A stretch of 41,237 bases of DNA, taken from Magnetaquiglobus sp039908105 (GTDB lineage: Bacteria > Pseudomonadota > Magnetococcia > Magnetococcales > Magnetaquicoccaceae). The stretch spans positions 1 through 41,237 of the forward strand of contig JAMOBI010000029.1 of the NCBI GenBank assembly GCA_039908105.1, given 5' to 3'. Position 1 is the first letter of the stretch. Each line of letters begins with the position of its first letter. Both the position numbers and the translations under genes were made by a program. Shown in pieces: positions 33,601-41,138 of the stretch. Under the pieces are notes generated by a model, which was given only the letters and a program-made list of their open reading frames with translations, made no database searches and was not told where the DNA came from.

Positions 33601-34449
33601 TTCTTTCAACAGGGCGTCCGCCTCATCGAAGCGTCCCTGTTCTTTGAAAATCCCGGCCAGGGCCAAATCGGTTTCGATGGTGAGCGGGTGTTCGAGACCG
33701 AGCTTGGCCTGCAACACGGAACGGGTATTCTGATGCAGCTTGGTGGCCTCGGGGAGTTTGCCCTGTTGCTCGAACAGTTCGGCCAAGGCTTTGTCGCAGG
33801 CGAGTTTTTCCGGATGTTCGGCGCCCAACGCCTGACGCGCATGGCCGGCTGCCTGATTCAAGAGCGCTTCGGCCTCGACCAGTTTTCCGGCCATGGTCAA
33901 GAGCGTCCCGAATTCGCGTTCACTCATGAACGTGGTGGCATGTTTGGGACCGAAGTTTTCTTGGGCCAGATCGACCGCCTGTCTGGCCAGACGCAACGCG
34001 CTACCCAGATCCCCCTTTTCAGCCGCAGCCGACGATGCTTCGCGACTTTTGGCCCAGACCTTGGCTGCGCCAACCTTTTCGGAGGGGATGGCTCCAGCCT
34101 TCTGAAGAGTCTCGTCGACCCAGGCCGGGAGTGCATTCACCCATTGCGAGATGAGTTCATTGGCTTGCGAGGCGGTCTGGAGATCTTTGGCGTGTGCGGC
34201 CAGAGTGGCGGCTTGCCGCAATTGTTGCAACGCCACGTCGTTCTTGCCAGCCTCAAGCGACTGCTGGCCCTGACGTAGCAGATCGGTTGCCGTGGTGGCA
34301 GCGGTTTTGGCTTCCATGGCCGGAGGGGTCAGCAGTGGCGAGCCGATGGCTGTCCCAGGGGGGTACAGGCTCAAGAGTGCGGCGAGCGTCAGTAGCCAAC
34401 GACCGGGACGGATGAGAGAGGAAGCGAACGTATCGTGTGTGTGCATCAT
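30646..34449 (-). CDS. TPR-CHAT protein (caspase-like peptidase with tetratricopeptide repeats)
   Basis: 1267 residues. N-terminal hydrophobic segment (about 14-36, RPGRWLLTLAALLSLYPPG), probably a signal peptide or anchor, so the body is likely periplasmic. Residues ~45-760 are many TPRs of the kinesin-light-chain type, with repeated patterns such as ALGAEHPEKLACDKALAELF and TLTTMNNLALLHESQGNFDK. A C-terminal CHAT domain spans about 930-1267 with the His-Cys dyad His1097 (ILHIATHGFF) and Cys1179 (LAVLSACETGLGEV), then EGVYGLRRAFQEAGARTVI. CHAT domains are caspase/separase-like proteases. The substrate is unknown. The frameshifted Rpn gene follows in the same direction at three bases. Confidence 0.92.
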   Translation of the reverse strand: MMHTHDTFASSLIRPGRWLLTLAALLSLYPPGTAIGSPLLTPPAMEAKTAATTATDLLRQGQQSLEAGKNDVALQQLRQAATLAAHAKDLQTASQANELISQWVNALPAWVDETLQKAGAIPSEKVGAAKVWAKSREASSAAAEKGDLGSALRLARQAVDLAQENFGPKHATTFMSEREFGTLLTMAGKLVEAEALLNQAAGHARQALGAEHPEKLACDKALAELFEQQGKLPEATKLHQNTRSVLQAKLGLEHPLTIETDLALAGIFKEQGRFDEADALLKESCQRTSALHGYHHLETAKCLERFAQLKMAREAFPEARESFEQAVTIADGITLVDDPTILPMRIGAAEANRRLGELKRADEYLKPVLSKWPTGSGHDPLAIEAFTAQLHLLADQGELSAAETLARKLQKQLTANLGIDHPNTLAMNVELASIQEKQGHLAEAESGLKQTLSRLTQSLGEDHPTTITAMNNLGQLLEEAGLYDDAEPLLRQALEKAQTKLGIDRPSTLTTMNNLALLHESQGNFDKAEPLYQSAIAIYRKRLGEKHVDTLAVVNNLAYLYLLKREYAKAKPLFQQVFDSWNSTLGEQHPRTLKALNNSGRVLHHLGEHDEALKRFQRALELRKKVFGERHPDVIRSMIDSSRLLHDMGRAKEAEEMARQARALGEKVLSPLHPYLFETIEILARILEKGKHPDAFKLRKELFVRRSDFLDRMLWATSDNAREGYIRLHAPELNTHLSILAGMNPAIAGRETLEVGLRRKGLLLKTTSEIRQIVRLGNDPKLKTLSDKLTTTRKKLASLTLAGPTPESANSHLKEIHTLEGEVERLQLELGQASKRFQKSVMPVTIDDLVKHVPEQSALTEFLFYKDGERSGLLAAILRKEQGKPLFDLVVYPDPEGIQKVIIEYRTIIQDEDADEESLKKIGRQAYDRIWAPIRERIGKREQVHVVPDGLLNILPFPALVDPEGDYLTRSTDLHLLSSSRDLVPVNLPEAKGNYLILAGPDYDNGQPANTRTSTALSDDASKQRASDLKQELRALGSGMRGLNFTALPGAEKEGRLIATQASEKKKANTILIKQQAQELSLFTQPKPPEILHIATHGFFLKPDENLQKRLLKLIRGGEQLLPPPGDNPLLRAGLAFSGINANAKRLGEIDTDNDGVLTAQEVLNLDLTGTRLAVLSACETGLGEVHEGEGVYGLRRAFQEAGARTVIASLWEVSDAGTQALMTSLYARLSEGMHPHRALREAQLDLLESNEWHHPYIWAAFMMIGE

Positions 34450-34572
34450 GGGCGTCTCTTGGTCGGTGGGGGAGATGGATCCGGTGATGAGGAAGCATGG
34501 TAACCGATTGGCTTGGTGTTTTCATCCAATTCCCATGGCAAGGATCGTTTTTATCTTCCAAAGGGGAGGTTT

Positions 34573-34953
34573 TCAGACGCGGAAATGACGCACAATGTGG
34601 TTCATGGCCTCGGCAACCCGGGGTGCCATTTCGGTCAACCGTTGCAGCTGTCGGGGATCGGGCAGGATGCCGGTTTTGGCGCGGGCTTCCAAATGGGCAC
34701 ACAACGCCCCCATCCGTTCTGCGCCGAGTGTGGCGGCAGCCCCTTTCAGACGGTGGGCCTCGATGGTGAAGTTGACCGTATCCCCGGCGGCATGATACGC
34801 CCTGAGGGTTTGCAGGCGAATGGGCAGGATTTCGAGAAATTTGTCGACGATCAAGCGGATCTCATCCCCGACCTCATCGTGCAGCAGGCGTAGTTTGAGG
34901 CCGTGGTCAAGCAGAGAAATATTATCTAAGTCATGGGTCGGGTCGTCTGACAT
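34573..34953 (-). CDS. Histidine phosphotransfer (Hpt) domain protein
   Basis: 126 residues from the ATG at 34953; the longer open frame upstream is a shadow. Single Hpt domain with phospho-accepting His67 in IEAHRLKGAAATLGAERMG and a preceding LIVDKFLEILPIRLQTL helix. It would relay phosphate between a hybrid kinase and a response regulator. No kinase is adjacent, but the hybrid kinase at 20173-22116 has a C-terminal receiver that would need such a partner; that pairing is speculation. The small gene at 34977 lies 23 bases upstream and may be cotranscribed. Confidence 0.88.
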   Translation of the reverse strand: MSDDPTHDLDNISLLDHGLKLRLLHDEVGDEIRLIVDKFLEILPIRLQTLRAYHAAGDTVNFTIEAHRLKGAAATLGAERMGALCAHLEARAKTGILPDPRQLQRLTEMAPRVAEAMNHIVRHFRV

Positions 34954-34976
34954 GGTGAGTGGGTGTGTGGAGGGGG

Positions 34977-35177
34977 TCAACCTTTTTTGCCAACGTACCA
35001 GACCGCGAAGGTCTCCATGGCGCCGCGCAGGGTTTTGTAGGCATCGCTCTCCGGTAGGTTTTCGCTGCGCGAGGCGTCCAGGTTGAAATCGGTGGTCAGA
35101 TTTTCGGCGAACTCGATCAGGGTATCGCTGATCAGGTCGTGGGAGTCGTTGAGGATTTCGTCGACACGGCAGGTCAT
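34977..35177 (-). CDS. Small acidic protein of unknown function
   Basis: 66 residues, preceded on the minus strand by AAGGA seven bases before the ATG. The sequence (MTCRVDEILNDSHDLISD, later GAMETFAVWYVGKKG) is acidic and helical, with no membrane segment, and matches no family I recognise. Its position before the Hpt gene in the same direction suggests a shared transcript. The 213 bases between it and yejB show no clear element. Confidence 0.55.
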   Translation of the reverse strand: MTCRVDEILNDSHDLISDTLIEFAENLTTDFNLDASRSENLPESDAYKTLRGAMETFAVWYVGKKG

Positions 35178-35390
35178 GGTGGTTTCCTTGCTTTAAGAAT
35201 GGCGAATCGGCCCCGGAAAGCGGCTGATTTTTTGCCAGGGGCCACTTTTCAAGTTTAACGTGAGCGGAGGGGAGAAAGCCAGAAGATTTTTGGTCGGCGA
35301 TAAAGGTTGCCGATTGGAGATGCGCGCAGAAGGGTGGGGTAACGATTTCACCGGTTTTTCTCATTGGCACAGAGGGTGTCGGTCTTCCAT

Positions 35391-36458
35391 CTACTTGGCG
35401 CTCTCGAAGGTGATGCGCGGATCGGCGACCACATAGGTCAGATCGGTGATCAATTTGGTGAGCAGTCCCAAGAGGGTATAGAAGTAGAGCGTGGCCAGCA
35501 CCACCGGATAGTCGCGGTTGATCACCGACTCGTAGCCGAGCAGTCCGAGGCCATCCAAGGTGAAGATGGTTTCGATCAGCAGACTGCCGCTGAAAAAGGC
35601 GGCGACAAAGGCACCGGGAAAGCCGGTGACCAGGGGGATCAATGCGTTGCGGAAGATGTGGCGGTAGAGCACGGCGTTTTCGGTGATCCCCTTGGCGCGG
35701 GCGGTGAGGACGTACTGTTTGGAAATCTCCTCCAAAAAGCTGTTCTTGGTCAGCATGGTCATGACCGCAAACGAGCCGACCACCGATGCGGTGACTGGCA
35801 GCACCATGTGCCAGAGGTAATCGGTGATGCGGCCCCACAAGGAGAGTTCCGTCCAGTTATCCGAGACCAGCCCGCGGATCGGGAAAAGATCGAGGAAGCT
35901 GCCGCCACCGAACAGCACGATCAACAGCACCCCGAGCACGAAGCCGGGGATTGAATAACCCGCCAGGATCAGCACGGAGGTCACGGCATCGAAGCGGTCG
36001 CCATGTTGCACCGCCTTGCGGATGCCCAACGGGATGCTGACCAGATAGGTCAGAAGAAAGGTCCACATGCCAAGCGAGATCGAAACCGGCATTTTATCGA
36101 GCACCAGATCCACCACCTTGCGATGGTGGTAGTAGGAGTCGCCGAACTCGAAGGTCAGGTAATTGCGCATCATCAACAAAAAACGCTCGTGGGCCGGGAG
36201 ATCAAAGCCGTAGAGGCGGTTGAGTGCGGCCAGTTGCTCCCGGGTCAACCCTTTGGCCCCGCGATAGAGTCCGCCACCCGAAGAGGTGGAGGCCACTTCG
36301 CCGCCGCCATGTCCGCCGGCCTGGCCCGCCTCCATCAGGGCGATCATCTGTTCCACCGGTCCGCCGGGCACGAACTGGATCACCAGAAAGGTGAGCGCCA
36401 TGATGCCGAACAGGGTCGGAATCATCAAAAGCAGGCGTCTTAAGATGTAGGCGCCCAT
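35391..36458 (-). CDS. yejB: Peptide ABC transporter permease YejB
   Basis: 355 residues, family length. Oligopeptide-type (DppB/OppB-like) permease with about six membrane helices. It begins MGAYILRRLLLMIPTLFGIM and contains FVPGGPVEQM, a Gly-rich insert near 50-65 and YGFDLPAHERF, features specific to YejB, which imports microcin C-type peptides in enterics. The EAA loop region is YVLTARAKGITENAVLYRHI. It starts one base after the yejA stop. The usual partners yejE and yejF do not follow; the next minus-strand genes are unrelated. Confidence 0.93.
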   Translation of the reverse strand: MGAYILRRLLLMIPTLFGIMALTFLVIQFVPGGPVEQMIALMEAGQAGGHGGGEVASTSSGGGLYRGAKGLTREQLAALNRLYGFDLPAHERFLLMMRNYLTFEFGDSYYHHRKVVDLVLDKMPVSISLGMWTFLLTYLVSIPLGIRKAVQHGDRFDAVTSVLILAGYSIPGFVLGVLLIVLFGGGSFLDLFPIRGLVSDNWTELSLWGRITDYLWHMVLPVTASVVGSFAVMTMLTKNSFLEEISKQYVLTARAKGITENAVLYRHIFRNALIPLVTGFPGAFVAAFFSGSLLIETIFTLDGLGLLGYESVINRDYPVVLATLYFYTLLGLLTKLITDLTYVVADPRITFESAK

Positions 36459-36459
36459 G

Positions 36460-38238
36460 TCACTTCATCCACCAGGAGAACAGCCAATCCTCGGGCTGGT
36501 AGAAGAGCGGCGGATTGGCCGGGCGACCAAAGCGGTCCCAGTAGGCGATGCGGTGGTAGTTGAGGTGCCAGTTGGGCACCAGGTAGTGTCCGGCCAACAG
36601 CACCCGGTCGAGGGCGCGACAGGCGGTGACCAGTTCCTGGCGGTTGTTGGCATAGATGATTTTTTCCACCAGGGCGTCGACCGCCGGATCCTGGATGCCA
36701 ATGCGGTTGTGGCTGCCCTGGATCTTGGCGCTTTCGGAGTGCCACATGTCGCGCTGTTCGTTGCCTGGGGATTGCGATTGACCAAAGCCGTTGACGATCA
36801 TGTCGTAATCGAAATCGTGCACGCGGCTCTGGTAGAGCGAGGTGTCCACGGTGCGATACTTGAGCACGATGCCGAGTTTTTCCAGATTGGCGGCATAGGG
36901 GGCCAGGATGCGCTCGAAGGCGGGCGAGGCGAGCAGGATTTCGATCTCCAGGCGGTTGCCCTTGCCATCGGTGAGGATCTTGTCCGGCCCGAGGGTCCAA
37001 CCGGTTTCTTTCAACAGTTTGGAGGCTTCGCGCAGATTCTGGCGCAACGAGTTGGGGGGGGTGGTTGATGCCGGCAGCGGCACCGGGCCAAAGACCGCTG
37101 GATCGAGTTTGTCGCGCAGCGGTTCGAGCAGGGCCAGCTCCTCGGGCGAAGGGGTGCCGGTCGCCGCCATTTCGGAGTTGGAGAAATAACTGGTCGAGCG
37201 GGTGTATTGGCCGTGAAAGAGGTTTTCGTTGCTCCATTCAAAGTCGAAGGCGAGACTTATCGCCTTGCGTACGCGGATATCCTGGAAAAAGGGGCGGCGC
37301 AGATTGAAGATCAACCCCTGCATGCCGGCGGTCCGTTTGTGGGGCAGGGTCTCTTTTTTGATCAGCTTTTGGGTGAATTTCGGCCCCTCGTAGTCGCGCG
37401 CCCACTGTTTGGAGTTGTTTTCGTGCATGAAATCGAATTCGCCGGCCTTGAACCCTTCGAGGGCTACCACCGGATCCTTGTAGAATTTCAATACGATGCG
37501 CTCGAATGAATAGAGTCCGCGATTGACCGGACGGTCGTTGCCCCAGTACTTGGGGTTGCGGCGATAGGTGACGATTTTGCCGGGTTTGAAATCCTCGACC
37601 ACGTAGGGGCCGGAGCCGAGCGGAGCGATCAGGTTCTCCTCGTCAAACGGGTGTTTGGCAAAGAAGGCGCGCGAGAAGACCGGGATCTCGCCGGCGATTA
37701 ACGGCAGTTCGCGGTTGGCCTGGCGGAATTTGAAGCGGATCGCATGGGGTGAGAGCACTTCAGCGGCGATGATATCGCGCCAGTAGGATTGATGGAACGG
37801 GTGGGCCTTGGCCGATTGCAGGGTTTCGAGCGAGAACTTGACATCTTCGGCGGTCAGCGGCGCATCGTCGGAGAATCGGGCTTTCGGGTCGAGATGGTAG
37901 GTGACCGAGAGTTTGTCCTCGGCCACCTCGACCGATTGGACCAACAGGCCATATTGGGAGAAAGGCTCGTCCTGCGACTGGACCATCAGGTGCTCGAAGA
38001 CCAGCGGGGAGAGAAAATCCGGTGCCGAGCCCTTGAGGGTGAAGGGATTCATTTTATCAAAGCTGCCGATGGCGTGCAGGTTCAAGGTGCCGCCCGGTTT
38101 GGTCTCGGCGCTGGTATAGTCGAACCCCTTGAAATCGGCTGGATATTTGAGGGTGCCATCCAGGCTGATGCCGTGAGCGGCCAACGCCTGGGAGGTGAGC
38201 GGGAAGAGCAGACAGAGGATAAGCAACAGGTGACGCAT
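36460..38238 (-). CDS. yejA: Extracellular peptide-binding protein YejA
   Basis: 592 residues from ATG 38238; an upstream in-frame TTG at 38262 is unlikely. Sec signal peptide 1-22 (MRHLLLILCLLFPLTSQALA). Family 5 solute-binding fold: GGTLNLHAIGSFDKMNPFTL, VTYHLDPKARFSDDAPLTAEDV (adjacent fragments) and DIRVRKAISLAFDFEWSNEN, with the YejA-specific KYPADFKGFDYTS and ENNSKQWARDYEGP. It captures peptides in the periplasm for the Yej importer. Confidence 0.94.
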   Translation of the reverse strand: MRHLLLILCLLFPLTSQALAAHGISLDGTLKYPADFKGFDYTSAETKPGGTLNLHAIGSFDKMNPFTLKGSAPDFLSPLVFEHLMVQSQDEPFSQYGLLVQSVEVAEDKLSVTYHLDPKARFSDDAPLTAEDVKFSLETLQSAKAHPFHQSYWRDIIAAEVLSPHAIRFKFRQANRELPLIAGEIPVFSRAFFAKHPFDEENLIAPLGSGPYVVEDFKPGKIVTYRRNPKYWGNDRPVNRGLYSFERIVLKFYKDPVVALEGFKAGEFDFMHENNSKQWARDYEGPKFTQKLIKKETLPHKRTAGMQGLIFNLRRPFFQDIRVRKAISLAFDFEWSNENLFHGQYTRSTSYFSNSEMAATGTPSPEELALLEPLRDKLDPAVFGPVPLPASTTPPNSLRQNLREASKLLKETGWTLGPDKILTDGKGNRLEIEILLASPAFERILAPYAANLEKLGIVLKYRTVDTSLYQSRVHDFDYDMIVNGFGQSQSPGNEQRDMWHSESAKIQGSHNRIGIQDPAVDALVEKIIYANNRQELVTACRALDRVLLAGHYLVPNWHLNYHRIAYWDRFGRPANPPLFYQPEDWLFSWWMK

Positions 38239-38289
38239 GGTGATTGATCGAAAACCTCGCAAAAAGCTTCAAGGTGGCTTGCCATCCGG

Positions 38290-38459
38290 TATGGATTGCA
38301 CGCAAACTTTTTTACCGTGGAACGCTCTCTTTTGGAGTGCCACAGGTGGGGGGTGAGGAACTTCTCCCCCCATCATGCTTTATTTTACCGTGGAACTGTC
38401 GCTGTTGGAGTTCCACGGGTGGGGGGATGAGGGGGTTCTCCCCCCATCATGCAAGTTTG
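38290..38459 (+). repeat. Two tandem family B repeats
   Basis: Two units about 73 bases apart: 38314-38379 (CCGTGGAAC with a diverged right arm GTGCCACAG) and 38387-38459 (perfect CCGTGGAAC/GTTCCACGG, then ggggttctcccccc and catgcaagtttg). An outer cgcaaactt at 38291-38299 pairs with the final aagtttg, enclosing both units. They fill the 307-base divergent region between yejA and the Memo gene, leaving under 90 bases for the promoter of either gene. Confidence 0.75.
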
Positions 38460-38545
38460 TCAGTTTAGCCTTCGGATCTGGTGTTTGACCAGATTTTTCG
38501 CGTAAGTCAGATGGCTGTGCACGGTTTTTTGCAAAGGAGGTGGTG

Positions 38546-40060
38546 ATGAACAGCGAACGGGTGCGTCAACCGGCGGTGGCCGGCATGTTCTATCCCCAGG
38601 AAGCCAAGGCACTGCGCGGCATGGTCGAGGGGTTGCTGGATCAGGCGCCGATGCCGGCGCGGGAACCGTTGGCCGTGATCGCTCCGCATGCCGGCTTCAT
38701 CTACTCGGGCTTGACCGCTGCCCACGCCTACAAGGCGCTTGCCCGTGCGCCGACGCATGCGCCGCGTCGGGTCTTTCTGATCGGGCCCAGCCATCGGGTG
38801 TGGCTCGACGGGGCCTCGGTGGGCGACTACGACGCCTATCTCACCCCGTTGGGACGGATCCCGGTGGATCGCGACGGGGTGGAGTGTCTGGCCAAACGCC
38901 CGGACATCAGCCGCGACGAGGCCCCGCATCGTCTGGAACACGCGCTGGAGACGCAGTTGCCCTTCCTGCAGGTGACACTGGTCAATTTCCGCATCGTGCC
39001 GATTGTTTACGGCGAGATCAGCGGCGGTCATCTGGCCGATTTGCTGGAGTTGTGCGTCAAATCGGACGATTTGATCGTGATTTCCACCGATCTCTCCCAC
39101 TACCACCCTTATGATGAGGCGCGTCGTCTGGATGCCATCAGCCATCAGGCGGTACTGGCGCGCGATCCCAAGAGTATGTCCGGCTGCGAGGCGTGCGGGC
39201 GTACCGGCGTGAGCGCCATGCTGGAGACCGCACGTCGTCGTCGTTGGTATCCGGTGTTGGCCGATCTGCGCAACTCCGGGGATACGGCAGGCGACAAGAA
39301 CCGGGTGGTGGGGTATGCCAGCTATCTTTTTTATGCGGATGGAGAGTCGAAGCGGGGCACGCTGGCCTCTCCGGGGAGTGGATCCCGGGCGGATCCGGGA
39401 GGGGTGGCAAACAATGGGCCGAACGCCAGCGTGAACACCTGCGTGAATGTCAGCCCGAACGGCGCATCGAACGGCGCATCGAACGGCGCATCGAACGGCG
39501 CATCGAACAGTCTGCCGGAGTTGGTGCGTGCCCATCTGAGTGCCACGCTGACGGGCCGGCCAGGACTTTCTGCCAGCCGATTGGGCGCCGAGGCCCCGGA
39601 GTTGGCCCGATCCGGCGCCTGTTTCGTCACCCTGACGCAACGCGGAGCGCTGCGTGGCTGCATCGGCTCGTTGGTTGCGCACCGCTCGTTGGCCGAGGAT
39701 CTGTTGGAGAACGGCGTTTCGGCGGCGATCCGCGACCCGCGTTTTCCACCGCTCTCGGTCTCGGAGTTGGCGGATACCGACATCGAGGTGTCACTGTTGA
39801 CCCCGCCCGAACCGTTTCCCTACCGTGACGGACCGGATCTGCTCGCCCGTTTGCAGCCGGGAGTGCACGGGGTGATTCTCTCCAAACAGGGACGCCGCGC
39901 CACCTTCCTGCCGCAGGTGTGGGAGCAGCTGCCCGATCCGGTCGAATTTTTAAGTCACCTCTGCCGCAAGGCTGGTCTGGAGGGTGGCTGCTGGCGCGAG
40001 GGGGCGCAGATTCAGGTCTATACCGTGGAAAAGCGGCTCGAAAAACGGCGGGACGGCTGA
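38546..40060 (+). CDS. Memo-AMMECR1 fusion (AmmeMemoRadiSam proteins B and A)
   Basis: 504 residues; ATG 38546 is set by AAAGGAGG at 38533-38540. Memo domain, residues 6-263: His48 (APHAGFIYSG), His83 (IGPSH), Asp182/His185 (STDLSHYHPYD) and Cys217 (CGRTGVSAML) form the conserved metal-site cluster. AMMECR1 domain, about 323-500: LTQRGALRGCIGSLV is the hallmark motif. The linker 264-322 is low-complexity and contains four GASN units encoded by exact 12-bp DNA repeats (39461-39508). The radical SAM third component of this conserved system is not in the window. The biochemical function is unresolved in bacteria. Confidence 0.92.
   Translation: MNSERVRQPAVAGMFYPQEAKALRGMVEGLLDQAPMPAREPLAVIAPHAGFIYSGLTAAHAYKALARAPTHAPRRVFLIGPSHRVWLDGASVGDYDAYLTPLGRIPVDRDGVECLAKRPDISRDEAPHRLEHALETQLPFLQVTLVNFRIVPIVYGEISGGHLADLLELCVKSDDLIVISTDLSHYHPYDEARRLDAISHQAVLARDPKSMSGCEACGRTGVSAMLETARRRRWYPVLADLRNSGDTAGDKNRVVGYASYLFYADGESKRGTLASPGSGSRADPGGVANNGPNASVNTCVNVSPNGASNGASNGASNGASNSLPELVRAHLSATLTGRPGLSASRLGAEAPELARSGACFVTLTQRGALRGCIGSLVAHRSLAEDLLENGVSAAIRDPRFPPLSVSELADTDIEVSLLTPPEPFPYRDGPDLLARLQPGVHGVILSKQGRRATFLPQVWEQLPDPVEFLSHLCRKAGLEGGCWREGAQIQVYTVEKRLEKRRDG
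39461..39508 (+). repeat. 12-bp tandem repeat x4 inside the Memo-AMMECR1 linker
   Basis: The unit ggcgcatcgaac occurs four times without mismatch, encoding (Gly-Ala-Ser-Asn)4. Being a multiple of three, copy-number change would lengthen or shorten the interdomain linker without a frameshift. Confidence 0.95.
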
Positions 40061-40061
40061 C

Positions 40062-40796
40062 ATGGCCGATTTCAACACCCATTTGGCTGTTGCAGCTGTT
40101 GCGGGTGGCGTGGTGGTGACCTCTTTGATGGTCGTGGGGGTGATCCATGCGCAGGCCGGATTGAGCTGTTTTTTTGCGGCGATGGTCGGCGGCGTGCTGC
40201 CGGATGTCGATGCCGAGGAGTCCTGGACCCTGGATCTGACCTTTTCGATTTTCGCGCTACTGGGGTCGTTTCTGATCATGTTCAGCCAGGTGCGCGTGTA
40301 TACCATTGGCGAGTTGATCGTGCTCTGGCTGGTGAGTTTTCTGTTCATCAAGTATGCGGTTTGCGAGATGTTCATCCGCTGCACCGTGCATCGCGGGATC
40401 TTTCACTCGCTCCCGGCAGCCGTTTTCTTTGGCGGGGCGAGCGCCGCGCTGCTGTTTCATTTGTTTCATCAGTCAGAACGGTTTGCCTGGATTATCGGGC
40501 TATTCATGTTTTTCGGCGTCCTGGTTCATCTGGTGCTCGACGAGATTTACAGTCTGAACCTGATGGGCGAGGGCGGGGTGGCCCGTTCGTTCGGCAGCGC
40601 CTTGAAACTCTGGTCGTCCGACCCCTGGGCCTCCTTCACCATGTATTTGGCTGCCGGCATGGTGGTGCTCTCCACCCCCGGCCTGCCGGCGGTACTCAAG
40701 GAGCTTTTCGACCGTCGCATCCTGGAGGCCATGCTGCCAAAGTTGTTTCCCTCCGAAGTGTGGTTTGGCATTCCTTATTTCACCACGATTCACTGA
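40062..40796 (+). CDS. YdjM-like membrane-bound metal-dependent hydrolase
   Basis: 244 residues from ATG 40062, two bases after the previous stop. Several membrane helices (about 8-30, 62-80, 84-102, 118-136, 144-162). Motifs of the YdjM family: FNTHLAVA near the start, GGVLPDVDAEES, CTVHRGIFHSLPAA and VHLVLDEIYSLNL, carrying conserved His and Asp residues that could bind metal. The substrate is unknown. It is probably cotranscribed with the Memo-AMMECR1 gene. Confidence 0.85.
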   Translation: MADFNTHLAVAAVAGGVVVTSLMVVGVIHAQAGLSCFFAAMVGGVLPDVDAEESWTLDLTFSIFALLGSFLIMFSQVRVYTIGELIVLWLVSFLFIKYAVCEMFIRCTVHRGIFHSLPAAVFFGGASAALLFHLFHQSERFAWIIGLFMFFGVLVHLVLDEIYSLNLMGEGGVARSFGSALKLWSSDPWASFTMYLAAGMVVLSTPGLPAVLKELFDRRILEAMLPKLFPSEVWFGIPYFTTIH

Positions 40797-40822
40797 GTGT
40801 GCCCGATCCGCGCACTTTGTTG

Positions 40823-40852
40823 TTGACATGGACCCGAAAAAAACGCTATCCT
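40823..40852 (+). promoter_or_regulatory. Sigma-70 promoter of the tRNA gene
   Basis: TTGACA (40823-40828) and TATCCT (40847-40852) are separated by 18 bases, and the tRNA begins 10 bases after the -10. This is the clearest housekeeping promoter in the window. Confidence 0.8.
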
Positions 40853-40862
40853 GTCTTCTCAA

Positions 40863-40949
40863 GCCCAGATGGCGGAATTGGTAGACGCGCTAGATTCAGG
40901 TTCTAGTGGCCGCAAGGTCATGGGAGTTCGACTCTCCCTTTGGGCACCA
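40863..40949 (+). tRNA. tRNA-Leu (anticodon CAG)
   Basis: 87 bases including an encoded CCA. Acceptor GCCCAGA pairs with TTTGGGC (one G-T pair). The anticodon stem CTAGA/TCTAG encloses the loop TTCAGGT with anticodon CAG. A long variable arm (class II tRNA) precedes the T-arm GGGAGTTCGACTCTCCC. The long variable arm and CAG anticodon identify leucine. Confidence 0.96.
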
Positions 40950-40980
40950 CATTCGATTCCAAAGAGTTCCAAGACTCTCC

Positions 40981-41017
40981 AAAAAGCCAGCAAAATTAAA
41001 CAGTTGCTGGCTTTTTT
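40981..41017 (+). terminator. Rho-independent terminator after tRNA-Leu
   Basis: AAAAAGCCAGCAA and TTGCTGGCTTTTTT form a strong stem with a short A-rich loop, ending in a run of T. It lies 31 bases after the tRNA CCA. Confidence 0.9.
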
Positions 41018-41138
41018 GTTTCCAAGGGGTTCCCAGGATGCGTATAGACATCCAGGATTGGTGTGTGTAGGATCGTGCGTAGATCGGTGGTTTTGGTAAC
41101 CCACTACACACATTCGCCGCAAACCAAGGAATCACGCC

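Noticed and set aside
35211..35246. ggcccc ... ggggcc inverted repeat between yejB and the small gene considered as a terminator
   Set aside because: Only six pairs with a very long loop and no T-tract on either strand.
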